The translations under genes were made by a program, and so were the position numbers. The notes beneath the pieces were generated by a model that saw only the letters and a program-made list of their open reading frames with translations, made no database searches and had not been told where the DNA came from. Below, one piece after another: positions 10,861 through 24,170 of a stretch of DNA of 49,061 nt. This stretch comes from Thermomucor indicae-seudaticae. Taxonomy: Eukaryota; Mucoromycota; Mucoromycetes; Mucorales; Lichtheimiaceae. Every line of letters begins with the position of its first letter. Position 1 is the first letter of the stretch. The stretch is taken from the NCBI GenBank assembly GCA_000787465.1, contig JSYX01000239.1:1-49061 (forward strand), given 5' to 3'.

Positions 10861-11546
10861 TTAAGAAGTGATTTTGGGTACCCAACTGTTGATCGCCTCA
10901 TACGTATCCTTTCGACGTGCCTGTCGAGACTTTTCAAACTCGCCATCCATCATCGTGCTTGAATCCAGTTCATCTTCGTTCAGGGTCTCAAGCGTGTACC
11001 CCTGCCAATCATGATCCTGCACCTTCAGATCGATTTCTCGTTGCCAGGACGCTTCCACTTTGGAAGCATGGTACCCTTTCCATTCCTCGGATTCCTCGGA
11101 CTGGACAGAGCCACGTCGACCGCCTTCCTCCTTGGTCTCCGATGCTGGACTAGGATATCCATACCAAGTTTCTGAGTCGGTATCCGAATCTTCTTTGCCC
11201 GGGTATCCGTGCCACTGTTCCTCAGGATCTTCTTCTTCCTCTTGATTCGTCACAGTAGGCTGCGCTTGTACGGACGATGCTGGGGAAACCACGACAGAAG
11301 ATGGACCCAAACTTGTTGTTGCATTGAGCATCATCAACTTTTTAGACGATGGGATAAATTCGGGCGCGGTCGGTGACAAGGTCGACTTGATCGTCTGCTT
11401 GCTTGCGGCCGATTCCTGCTGCGTCGACGTCGTTGCCGTCGCCGTCGATTGAGTCGCAAGACTCTTTTCACGACTGTGTTCTCCTTCTTCCTTGGTGGCC
11501 CAGATCTTTTGCAAGTCTTCCTCGTTTTCAGTCGTCGCCGTCGTTG

Positions 11547-11579
<33 letters not shown>

Positions 11580-13047
11580 TTGGTTTTTGGGCCTCGGCCA
11601 CAGGCTCGACTACTGGATCGCCTCCATCCTGATCATGATCATCGTCGTCGTCATCATTGTCCGCTGCTTCAAGAGAAACACTGGCACGCCGCGAGTTGGC
11701 TGCTGTCGCTGGTGCCGACTTGAGCAAGGCCAACGTTGCATCCGCTTCTGCCATATCTCTCTCAAGCTGCAGATCCTCTTCCTCGTCATCTGCATCACAA
11801 GCGAGCTGTTCTCCAGGCAGCAGCGGTTCGACCTCGATACTCTCCTCAATCAATTGATCCTTCGTCAAGTACACGCGTGACAAGAGCCAGTGTTGGGCCA
11901 CAAGGTCGCCCGGCAACAGCCTGTTCAAATCCGGTACGGGTGACACAGGCGATCGAAGTCCGTCCAGCTGAATCGGCTTTCTCGTCGCGGACGACAACCG
12001 CTTGCTGTTCAGCAGCGCCTTTTGGCTGTTTGCGATTTCCTCGACCAAGTCCGGCGACTCGCTCGTCGCATTCGTCTGGCACAGCTCCAGCGTCGCCATC
12101 ACCATCGCGAGTTTGCGCGCTCCGGGCGCAGACAGCACCACCTGTCCTCCTCCTCCACTGGCAAGAAACACCGAAGTTGCTGCCGCCGCCGGGTCATTAT
12201 CGCCAGCCGTGTAGGCGCTGATAATGGATCGAATCATGGCCAGGTGCGGCTGGATCCAAGGAATCGCGATCGTCAAGCCCTCAGACGATGATGCGCCCGA
12301 AACTGGACTCGGATGATAGTACAGCTCGAGCTTACGCCGGAGCATCTCATGATACGCCTTGTGGTTGTTGGCCGGCGACATGAGCTGGGCCAGCTCCCGA
12401 TACAGCTCTCTCGTGCGTGAAGGGCAGCCGTGCCACAGTTTGCGAAGCCGACGCACTTCGGGAAACCTCAGCGCACGCATGATCGCCGCAAAGCCCGAAA
12501 AGTCTCGGTATGCATGCACAAGAAGGTAGGCGACACGGACGAGATGGCTAATGAGGTTGTCTTTGGGGTGCACAGTCGGCACGACTCGAGCAGCCATGCC
12601 ACTCTTTTGTTGTGAGAGCTCCGCCCAAAAGATAAGCTGATGAGCAACACTGTGTGTCAAGTAGTGATGAAAATCCAAGAGGTAAACGAGATTCGTCTGT
12701 TTCTTCTCCAGCTGGCAGAACCATTTCTTTTCGAGCACGACTCGGTTGAACAGCTGACAATTGATGGCGGCGACTTGGCGAGCCAGCACGTCTGGGTCCC
12801 AGTTGAAGGCGGTGGCGGATTGGACGGACTGAATTTGCCGCTGGAGATTGTCAAGTCGGCTGCGCTCCACTTTGGTATCCTCAACGAGTCGCCGTAGTGT
12901 GTTGACCGGTACAGCTGGCTGGCTGTTCTTGGCTTCTTTGAGCTTGTCGGTTGCCTGATTGAGTGCATTTGTGCACGTAATGGTCGACTTTATGAGCGGG
13001 GATAGTGGCACAAGTGGAAGCCCGCTCGTACTGCTAGTAGATGCCAT
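10861..13047 (-). CDS. RasGEF (CDC25-type) domain protein, 728 aa
   Basis: Single exon; I use the ATG at 13047 because the frame upstream of it has no ATG. A Ras guanine-nucleotide exchange domain occupies roughly residues 80-320: ARQVAAINCQLFNRVV, then NLISHLVRVAYLLVHAYRDF, GFAAIMRALRFPEVRRLRKLW and a PWIQPHL segment. These match the core helices of CDC25 domains. A RasGEF-N part is not evident. The second half is disordered and acidic, with poly-Asp and poly-Thr runs. Within the last ~130 residues a short motif ending W-x-G-Y occurs four times (EQWHGYP, ETWYGYP, EEWKGYH, HDWQGYT), which may be a repeated docking site. It is divergent from MSM1 across 245 bp. The Ras-family target cannot be read from sequence. 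Confidence 0.88.
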
Positions 13048-13292
13048 CGTGCGTTGAAGGGTTGAAGGCGAGGGGGGTTGCTGGAAGGAGAGGGGAAATA
13101 AGAGAGAAAGGGGGAAAGTGAGTAAAGGCGAGTTTATATGCACAGACGGAAGACTAAAAAGAAGGCAGCAGAAAAAAAAAGGCACACACAGTGAGAAAGC
13201 GAGAGAGAGAGAGAGGTGCGCTTGAGTGATAAACTTTTTTTAAGCTTCCGGTGTATTTTTCTTATTTTTGTGGCCCCCTCACCTTTCTCGAC

Positions 13293-15541
<2,249 letters not shown>

Positions 15542-15672
15542 ATATATTAAACATAGACGCGATTTTTTTGTTGTTGTACCTTGGAAAAGAATAAAGATGT
15601 CATGACAAACCTGTCATCAACCTGGCCATTTTTCCCTGACGACAAAATTTGTTGCCCTGACCACACGATTCC

Positions 15673-15690
15673 AAAAAAAAAAAAAAAAAA
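15673..15690 (+). repeat. Poly-A run of 18
   Basis: An uninterrupted run of 18 A lies just before the TATA box of the chitin-binding protein gene. It could act as a nucleosome-excluding dA:dT tract and is prone to length errors. Confidence 0.85.
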
Positions 15691-15697
15691 TATCAAA

Positions 15698-15703
15698 TAT
15701 AAA
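15698..15703 (+). promoter_or_regulatory. TATA box of the chitin-binding protein gene
   Basis: TATAAA lies 58 bp upstream of the ATG at 15756 and right after the poly-A run, a classic arrangement for a strongly regulated fungal gene. Confidence 0.55.
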
Positions 15704-15755
15704 CAAACGATCGAAGCCCTTCGTTTACATTAGCTTTTTTTGCTTGTGCCTTACG

Positions 15756-16064
15756 ATGAAACTGTTGTTTACTCTTTGGACCGTGCTCGTAGCCGCTACG
15801 ACCCTTACGCAAGCTTTACTGCAGTCATCCAAAGGCGACGATCATTGGGCCAAAGGCAACGATAATGTGGCCAAAGGCAACGACACTGAGGCTATTTGCA
15901 ACGAATTCTCCCTGATCGGCCTCGACTTTGCCCCCGTCCCAGGCAACTGCTCCCAGTACGTCAAATGCAGCCTTCTCGAAATCACGGTGGAAACGTGTCC
16001 GTGGGGCAAACTCTTTGACAAGACGAGCGGCGTTTGCAAGGATGCCAAGCATGTGCACTGCTAA
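15756..16064 (+). CDS. Small secreted protein with a CBM14 (peritrophin-type) chitin-binding domain
   Basis: Single exon, 102 aa from ATG 15756. A signal peptide is clear (MKLLFTLWTVLVAATTLTQA, cleavage near residue 20). Next come three imperfect copies of an A/S-K-G-N/D-D unit. Residues ~48-102 carry six cysteines (C-x17-C-x5-C-x9-C-type spacing, ending VHC) with aromatic and Gly positions typical of CBM14 chitin-binding type 2 domains. Such domains bind chitin and are common in animals; in fungi they occur in a few secreted proteins that shield cell-wall chitin. The product would be extracellular or wall-bound. Its own wall, host defence or competitors' chitin are all possible targets; nothing in the sequence decides. 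Confidence 0.8.
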   Translation: MKLLFTLWTVLVAATTLTQALLQSSKGDDHWAKGNDNVAKGNDTEAICNEFSLIGLDFAPVPGNCSQYVKCSLLEITVETCPWGKLFDKTSGVCKDAKHVHC

Positions 16065-16827
16065 AAACGAAAAAGAGTCGAGCCCTTTCATCCTATATAG
16101 ATTGGCGCGAAATGTCATAGAAATAAAACTGTCATCATATATCTGTCGTATCCGACATGCACTCTCTCTCTCACATCAGTTCCAATCGGGGTAAAAGGTC
16201 CGAGATAAAGACCCCCCCGCGACAGAGCACCGAGTGATCTCTCAGAGTAATGTTATACCTCTTGGACCCTTGTCATTGGTGACAGTTCTCTCTATGGAGC
16301 CGACAGTCCGGGACGGGACGGGACGGGGACTCTGCGAAACCCTGTCCTGACTTGGGTACCCTGGTGGCAACGGCCACTGTAAAGCACGGTGGTTGTGACG
16401 ACAAAGACACCGGACCCCACATGTCTGACTCGCTGCATCATGGCAAGGGAGCCTCCGAACTATGGCCGGAAGAGAGTGACTACGTTTCATAAGCCAGCGA
16501 ATCATGACAATGAGAGCGTAGGAACTTGTAATAAGATCGGTTATATACTTCCTTTAAGCAAGCGCTCTATCGATAGCTCCAATGCTACATTTTATGACTT
16601 CAAATGAGATTGAGAGGTATTAAAGTCGGGAGGGGGGAATCACAAACAATATGGGTTAAACTACTCGGACAGATATCAGCTAGATGGGTGGTGCTCCATG
16701 ACGCGCGTGATGATTATTATCGGCAATACTTGATGCCATCAGCAGTCTCGCCATTGTCTGGTATACAATGAGCTTGGTCATCGGACGAGGACCAACGATC
16801 AATATACAAACCTGTTATTTGTATCTA
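16065..16827. other. 3'-3' intergenic region
   Basis: 763 bp between convergent genes, with no coding-like frame found. It holds four tandem GGGAC-type units near 16309-16330 and a run of C near 16210. A tRNA was looked for and not found. Confidence 0.5.
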
Positions 16828-18386
16828 TCATAATGAATTACCGTTTAGCATTTCTTTCTTGGACACTGCATGCATGCATGCATTCATTGTTTCTTGTACC
16901 TTTCCATCTCCATTCGTCTCACATTTTTCATCGAACGCTTGCTGCTGCTGCTGCTGCTGCTGCTGTGTTTGATGAAGCATGGATCCATCCAACTCTCTTC
17001 TGCGACGATTCTGATTTTCGTCTGGTTTAGTATAATCAAACGGCAGGAACTTTTCGGCCATCAGCTGCTGCTCAGGACTGGCGTCCGGCAGGAATGAATG
17101 ATGCAGGCTCGCTTGACTGTTGTTGGTTGTAATGTTTGTATGCGACGCGCTACGTTTGGGTGCCTTCTTCCGGACCTTTAAGGGGTTCTCTTCGAGTAAG
17201 ATTTCCTCAAGCTCGTGGGTTGGGTCAAAGTTGGCTCGTTTATCCTATCCTAAAGTTGAGCTTCTCCACGAGGAGATCTAAGTTTTTCTTTTGGGGCACA
17301 TACATCCGGTGTGAAGGGTGGGTCGACCTGCTTGGCTTCCAGTTGTTCCCAATCATAACACTTGAACCAGCTGTGCGCCTTTAACCGCTCAAACAGTTCC
17401 GGCGAGGCGCCCAATCTTTGTGAAACATCACGATTCAGTAAGCCTTGGATAAAGTCTTTGGCGTCATCCGAAACCGGAACGTCCTCGGGAAACTCGACAG
17501 GATCGTTCATGATCGCATATTGCAGCGCTTCGTTGGATTTGCCTCGGAAAGGTCTCTATGATGACTATTATTTAGTTCATTCACTACCAGAGCTGTAACA
17601 AAGGACATACCCTTCCGAACAAGAGTTCGTAACACACAATGCCCAAAGACCACCAGTCGACTGAAGCAAAGTAGCCGCGTTTTGTTAATATCTCGGGCGC
17701 CATATAAGCCATGGATCCCGCAACCGACGTCAGCGGTTTGTTGTCACTGTAGCGGATCGCGATATTAAAGTCTGTGAGATGAGCGTGGCCTTTTTCGTTG
17801 AGCAGTATATTGTCCGGCTTCAGGTCTCTAAAGCAGAGAAATTAACCTCGAATGGGGGTATCGATCTGTTCAATAGATGTACCTGTGGACGATACGCTTT
17901 TGATGCAGATACCGCAGAGCCAGTGCTATCTCGGCTGCGTACAATCGCACACAGTCCTCCGGGAAAAGACCCATTCGGTCGAGGTGAAAGCGGAGGTCGC
18001 CACCGAGCATCAGATCAATGACCATAAACAAGTTCTCGTCGTCCTGAAAAGCATAACGCAAGTTGACGATAAACGCATAGTCGATCAATTCCAGTAACCG
18101 TCGTTCTGAAATGATGTTCTCGACCGCTCGCATACTGATACATTTCGCCTTATTGATGTACTTTAAAGCATACAACTCCTTGTTGCCTCGATGCTGGACC
18201 ACCCGCACTTTACCAAACGCACCCTTTCCAACAGACCGTAAAAGGATGAAATGCGAAAGATCAACTAATATATAGAGAACCTAAGCTAGGTTCGATGGCT
18301 GACGTCGCGCCCCGGACGGGGCATGTTCATTTCATACCTTCTCCACTAAAATCGATCTCTTCTTCTTTACAGCATATAGCGCCCAT
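16828..18386 (-). CDS. STK32/YANK-type serine/threonine kinase, 438 aa
   Basis: Minus-strand exons 18386-18338, 18264-17883, 17827-17611, 17555-17304 and 17244-16828. The N terminus MGAICC offers Gly2 for myristoylation and Cys5/Cys6 for palmitoylation, suggesting membrane anchoring. Kinase landmarks: GKGAFG loop (29-34), Lys51, HRDLKPDN (143-150), TDFN (162-165) where most kinases have DFG, and APE. DFN and the tail ANFDPTHELEEILLEENPL are hallmarks of the STK32 (YANK) branch of AGC kinases, conserved in fungi but poorly studied. A Gln run and a C-terminal extension follow. The first exon is only 49 nt. The fourth intron (17303-17245) was chosen because it alone restores the ELEE tail. It is divergent from VRL1. 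Confidence 0.92.
18309..18322. repeat. GC-rich hairpin within kinase intron 1
   Basis: GCCCC-GGAC-GGGGC forms a perfect five-pair stem inside the 73-bp first intron (18337-18265) of the STK32-like gene, unusual in otherwise AT-rich introns. It may affect splicing or be chance. Confidence 0.6.
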
Positions 18387-19649
18387 GTCAATCTGATCTG
18401 ATCACTCTGCGATTGCCCCAGATCAAAAACCTTAACGCATTCCACTAGTGTGCCTGGACTACTAGCGGGGGGGAAGGTGAAGAAAACAACGAAAAAGAAA
18501 AAAGAAAAAAGAAAAAATATATCTTGCATGCACACAAAGACTCCTTTATTTTTCTTTGCCTGTCATCCTATTGTATTGGGACAAAGCCTTTAGCTGCTAA
18601 ACTGCTGCTTTCTCTCTTGTGCAACAGCGAAATTGGGTTCCCATTTTAGGGAGGACGAGGAGTGGGTTGCTGCATCTTTTTTACTGCAAGACCCCTATAT
18701 TCTGGTTTTTTCCCCATTGCCTTGTTCTCTCTCTCTCTCTCTTCTCCTGAGATGTGCCAACACTCTCCTACTAGACAACTTTCTGTAGGCCGTGCTTCTT
18801 GTCAATGACAAGGCCTCGTTTTTGTCCATTAAGAATATATGATAAGGGAGCCAAAATGTTGGTGATTGGTTGGCTCCCAGGATTGCAGCGTGAAATCCAT
18901 CCTCGGTTCTCGCTTCTCCAATACCAAGTCCTTTCATGCCGCGTACGAGCTGGATCCACTCTAAAATTGTCAAAGTAAGCTTCCCGTGGTTATCAGATGC
19001 GACTCGGCGAAAGAAGAGCAGGAAGAGGAAGATGCGTGCTGACGTGCCACTCTGATGGACTCTTTGAAGACTGCATGAGTCTAATGTTGATTTTTCCTCA
19101 CAAAGATGCACTACGTGAAAGAAGTCAAAAGCAGTTCACACGTTTCTTGATTAGAAGCCAGCTTTAGGAAAAGAGTATAAAAGGCGCCTTGGCCCTTATA
19201 TCTCTTTTCTTTCTTTTTCTCTTCAGCTCCGGTGGAGCCCAGGCTGCAAGTAAGTGCCATCGTCTCGAAAGTTGTTAGAGACTATGCTGCGACGCGTCAA
19301 AAGATTGGCGGTTGAGCGATCCAGAGTGAAAGTTTACTTTGCATGGTTCTGACTTTGGATGCTGTATTGCCATGGAAAAGTCATTCCTACTTTGCAGAGT
19401 TTATTGAAGTCCACGCAAATGGGGCATCCCATGTCCTCTGTTGTGGGAGGCTACATCAGCCGTAGAGAGTCTTCTATTGCAATGAAATCAAGCCTAAAGA
19501 AGGTATACACTATTCTATTGCCTGTTGTGTTATTAAACAAAGAGAACAATTACGCGTCGATTCATACTGTAAGCTTTGCGTATTGGTTTCGTCAGCATAA
19601 CAGAGAAATTTGGTCCCCCGTGTGCCGCCTTTTCTCTTGTCCTTTCAAC
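18387..19649. promoter_or_regulatory. Divergent promoter region of the STK32-like kinase and VRL1
   Basis: 1263 bp between two divergent starts. It contains a CT repeat (18726-18744) and a TATA box at 19176, followed by a possible 5' UTR exon end (ctgcaa|gtaagt near 19249). A 22-codon ATG frame at 19284 (MLRRVKRLAVERSRVKVYF...) is basic and could be a uORF. The minus frame 18695-19111 is not convincingly coding. Confidence 0.5.
19176..19182 (+). promoter_or_regulatory. TATA box candidate upstream of VRL1
   Basis: TATAAAA sits in the context gagtataaaaggcgcc, followed by a pyrimidine-rich stretch. It lies 468 bp before the VRL1 ATG, so it implies a long or spliced 5' UTR, or an unannotated short transcript. 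Confidence 0.4.
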
Positions 19650-22600
19650 ATGAACCACCCTCTTTTCTGCGATTTGTCCAAAGAACCACGTCTATCACCT
19701 CCGGACCGGTTGAGGCTGATCCTGCTGCCGCCCTTGGATTCTTTACCGCCCTCGCCTAGGACATTTGATTATCTAGGTGCCTAATGACGTGCGCTTGGGC
19801 TGGATTCGTTCCTTTCGCTCATTTTTATTTCATGATCCCGTAGCCAGCCATGTCGTCATTCTTCAGCAAAAAGCGTCTGATCCTCTCCCTCGCTTTTCAC
19901 TTTCAGCGTCATCGGTGCTGGCGCGTCTATCACCGCGACCACAGCGGGATTATGCAAGCATGTTTCGATCGGGCCATTTGCTCTCGATTCCGCAAACCAG
20001 GCCTCGTTCCAGGAGTATCAACGAGAATGCCGCCCTGGATGATGACGACCAGGAGTCGCTGACAACGGTCAAGGGCCAGTCGATTTCGCTGGGAAGCAAC
20101 GCCGTCACCTTTCGCGATGGAACGCAAGTTTACACAGTAGCCATTACAGAAGACGACATTGTCTACAACGCTAACGATTGCATCAAAGACTTCGTGTTTT
20201 TTCTCGGTGAGCCTCTTATTCAGAGAACGAGTCAAAAAGCAGAACAGGAGGTCAGTCTTTCCCCCACCCGGCCTCTTTTCTAGCTAGACTGCATCCTTTG
20301 CTAATGTTAACGTTGCTTCTAGTCCAATGTGCCTAGTATAAAAGGGTAAGTCTATGTTGGACCAATGGGGGTGGGGCAAGTTTTCCCATCAAACGCTGAG
20401 CATGACATGGCATGTTCAGTCGCTTAAAAGAGGCATTCGGTCAACAAAAAGGGGCCAAGGTCTCTAGGGACATGACCGCGTTGGATCTTATGATCCAGCG
20501 TTTTATTGACAGCATCTTGTCGGAAGACAATATCGGTCGTCTTCAGGAGGCTACAAAGAATCTGGTTGAGGAGTGCGGTACTGTAAGTTGCTGTTTTCGT
20601 TACAATAAACTTGGAAGGGGCGTAGATCTTTTGGGGTTAAAATATATGGAATTAGCTCCTAGACAATGTTGCTTCTGTCAATAGTCAAGCACAGGATGAG
20701 CTATACATCACATTGGAAAAGTATGTTACATGCAACGAAAGAATGGATTTTATCTGTCTCTTAACATGTGTGTGTGCCAGCTATGTTATGGAGCAGACGT
20801 ATGATGTGGTGTTCTTCAAAGTTATACAGACCATGCAACCAATGGATTCAAAAGTAGCAGAGGTGCTAGAATCCATGAGCAGCTTGGATTTTGTACAGGT
20901 TGGGCTACCTGCAACCGCGCCAGCTCGTGGACGGGTTCGAAACGCAATCGGTGCCTTGAATCGAATAGCGTCTTGCCGAACACCAGCTGAGAAACTAGAT
21001 CGCTTAGTTGACGCATTCACGGAGCTATCCCGTTCCGAAGACGAGCAGCAAGGTCAGTACGATGAGCTCAAAAATAGATGACTGTCTGTGGTGTTAATCC
21101 AAAGTCTAAGGTGTTGCTGTCAACTCTGACTCTCTTGTGTCGCTGCTCGTTTTGGCTCTAGTACGAGGACGACCACTGCATCTGATGGCTAACGTAACTT
21201 ACATGAAGGTAAGCTATTATCAGCTATTCACGTACCTTTTGCTTTTGCTCAGTTGTCATTATATAGGAATTTACTTTTGAAAGAAATCTCACGTTGGGTC
21301 AATATGGGTTTGCAGTTAGTACTCTGGAGGCGGTGCTGCAGTATATTCTAGAATCACGGACCTATCTTGCCGAACTGTCGCGTCAAAACGAAGAGCTTTG
21401 GCTGGCTATAAGGCAAGGAAATATTAACCGAGTTTCCAAGTTATGTCGCGAGCGATGTGAACCGAAGGCTTTTGATGATGGGCACCCGTCAGAGCCAAAC
21501 AGCAGAAAGCGCTATTCGGCGGCAATGCGGCTGTCACTAACAAACGTAACCAGCTTGGACGTCCGAACTGTGCTGAGCGATCTTCGGGATGCGGACGGCA
21601 ACAATGCGCTACTTTTAGCAGCAGGGGCTGGGCAGCAAGCCATGGTGGCGTTTATTTTGCAACTTGTGGGAGGATCAAGGAAAACAGATGTTAATGACAG
21701 GCTAGAGACGCCATTAATGCGCGCCATTCGGACTCAGTCGTTATTAACAGTTCAACTGCTGCTGGCAAAAGATCGGGGCACACGCGCATCAGTCGGCAAG
21801 GCTCGGGATATCGATGGCAATACAGCGATGCTTTTGGCATGTCAAACCGGAAACTGGGCTCTGGTGCAGAGTCTTTATGACTCGCACGACATTTTTTGTG
21901 CGCAAGACAACACAGGACAGGGCCCGTTACACGTGGCTCCAGGGAACTTACAAGTACGCCTCCTGAACGTGGTGCCGAGGTCGCTTTTCACATGGCAAAA
22001 CAATCAGGGCGAAACCTTTCTTCACCAATGCGTCGATCGTGCCGTTCTCGAGAATTACCTCGAGCACGGTAACCGGAATGTACTGGATGTGGCGGATAGA
22101 CATGGTCGAACGCCTTTGCATGCATGGGCCGCCCGGGGTCGTTTTGACATGGTTGAGGTTCTGCTGGATCATTCAGAGGACAGAGATAGGTTCGAGAAGC
22201 TTGATAATCATGGTCAGTCGGTACTTTACTTGATGGGTGCCTCAATGGAAGGCACGGTCGTTCTAGGCTCTAAAGGGCTCGGCTACACTCTTGACCGTTT
22301 CAGAAAGCTGATGAACGTACGCGAATGGAGACTTGGTCAGACACCCTTGCATCGAATAGCAAAGACCCAGATATCGGATCGTAATAGATCAATCATTGCT
22401 GAATTTCTGGAGTATCTGATACTGGACATGAACGCTCGCGTCGATGCCCTTGATTTTCGTGGAGCCAGACCCGCCCATGTGACGAATAATCGAGAAATAT
22501 TGGATTTATTGGACGGTAACGATGTTTGTAGATGCGCGCACTACCAAACGATTGACAATAGTCTACAGAATTGTCGCTCAAGGCAATCGAGCAGAAGAAC

Positions 22601-23030
22601 AATACCTCGTGCTCGGTGTGGACTGTCACAAGGGCCACAGTGGCGCATAAAGGAAAAGACGTTCAAATCATGTATACCCTTTGCAGTATGGTTGTAAGTG
22701 AGCATACGACATATATATAGAGCGATAAAGTACTTATGGACAGAGAAAAAAAGAAAGACCAGGATGGTGTATCTAGGAGGAACGTCCGGCGTCGACTGCA
22801 AGACTTTTTGCTGCTCAGAAAGGAGATCATGCACGAGCACCCGGAAACGTTTCTGCCGACTTTGCGGGATCTTGTAGACTTGGATAAAATCAATTTCTGG
22901 CCACCACCGATGGGCTTCGTGGAGGAGACTGTGAGACGCCTCGATCAATTTATGCAGTGCATTTCCAGCCATCCGAATCTTTGGAACCATGACTTGGTGC
23001 GCACGTTCTTGAGATCGGCAGAGCTTCAGG

Positions 23031-23061
<31 letters not shown>

Positions 23062-24170
23062 CGGGTTTCCTGTTTGTGGCGGTTTCCAATCAAAACTTGT
23101 TTTGCAGGTGGATGTCTTGCAAATGGATACTTTTGCTCGCAGAAAGCTGCTGATTGAAAGGATTTGCGAAATGTATCCGTCCAGTGCAACTGACAACGAA
23201 GAGTATTTTTTGACATTTACTCAGAACACAGTTACTGCACTGAGAGACGGGCTGCTGAATGTTGTGCATGCCGGACGCAGAGTGCTGCAGTGTCAACGAG
23301 GTAAAGAAAAAACAGTGGGATGTCGATCGATCGATCGAAGGGGGTTAAGGGGACTGACCATTTTAATAAGGTTTACAAAGAGAAATGGGTCATGTTGCAC
23401 GAAACTACGAGGGAGTTATCGGGCGTTGGAATGGGATGACGAAGACGGCGCACCTGCTAAGCGTCTGTGCCAGTCTAACATGTGATACGACGGTAATGCT
23501 CAATGTAACGCCGATCTTTACCATTTGTAACAATTGAACCGCAGTATGGATCATCTGCTGTGGATGATCTTGTACATGGTTTTCAAACAATGCATGCTAT
23601 GACGGATGGAGTCCTGGTAAAAAGGTAAAATTAGGGTTTTGCTTTTTCATTAATTGACATGAAATTTTCTGGCTGTTTTATAGATGGCCCTGCAGCACCC
23701 TTTTTGGCTCCTAAATCGGCGAAATGAGCTCAAGACGTGCCTCGAACAACAACGGGAAGCGTTACGCCGAGCCAAATCCTGGAATGAGATATTCTCCACC
23801 CAAGACCAGCGGAAACAGATCGATCAGACAAAGGGACAAGTATCCAAGGCAAGTGTTGTTTGCTGTTTTGTGCTATGTATATTAGGCGGTAGTAGGGGTG
23901 GTTGATGTGCACGCCCAGTCTTGCCCTTTTGCACACTCGGAAGTTGGGTTGAGATTGAATTATTTTGATATACAGACGCTTCAGCAAGTAGCGCGAAGCG
24001 GCAGTCAAATTGCCCATTCACATCAAATGATATCGGATGAAATGGCACATTTCCAACGGCTACGCTCCGCTCAGATGATCAAGTTAATGAATACGATGGC
24101 ACGGACACAGCTTGAGAGAGAGCGATCGAAGCTTGTTTGGTTGAAGCAAGCATGGAAAGAGTGTTGCTGA
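19650..24170 (+). CDS. VRL1: VARP-like VPS9/ankyrin/PX/BAR-like endosomal protein (Vrl1)
   Basis: Fifteen exons: 19650-19776, 19844-20250, 20323-20345, 20420-20582, 20656-20720, 20781-21052, 21111-21208, 21267-22523, 22595-22693, 22763-23029, 23108-23300, 23371-23492, 23545-23616, 23684-23848, 23976-24170; 1174 aa. Order of domains: VARP-like N terminus (MNHPLFCDLSKEP...); VPS9 Rab5-family GEF (~260-410, with SLVSLLVLALVRGRPLHLM); ankyrin repeats (~440-800); PX (~805-930, RRRLQDFLLLRKEI); then a helical SNX-BAR-like C terminus. This matches yeast Vrl1, part of an endosomal GEF and sorting-nexin coat. Exon 3 is 23 nt. The intron 22524-22594 (gtttgt donor) rescues what otherwise looks like a frameshift. 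The intron 23849-23975 starts with GC. Confidence 0.88.
23030..23107 (+). repeat. VRL1 intron 10 carrying a (TAA)n array
   Basis: The intron donor itself opens a (TAA)8-9 array (23031-23057): the second base of GT starts the repeat. Length change here would alter the spacing between donor and branch point. Confidence 0.8.
23849..23975 (+). other. GC-AG intron in VRL1
   Basis: AAG|GCAAGT donor with acceptor tatacag. At 127 bp it is longer than most here, so a cryptic tiny exon inside it cannot be excluded. It joins VSK to TLQQVARSG in phase 0. Confidence 0.65.

Noticed and set aside
18695..19111. Minus-strand 138-residue frame between the kinase and VRL1
   Set aside because: It includes translated CT repeats and has no recognisable motif; treated as promoter sequence.
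22500..22560. Frameshift mutation in VRL1
   Set aside because: A normal-sized intron (71 bp) with correct phases removes the need for it; kept as a finding to check.
22519..22564. Alternative 46-bp VRL1 intron (gtaacg to aatag)
   Set aside because: It is shorter than any other intron here and leads into a frame that stops at 22648-22650 before the PX core.
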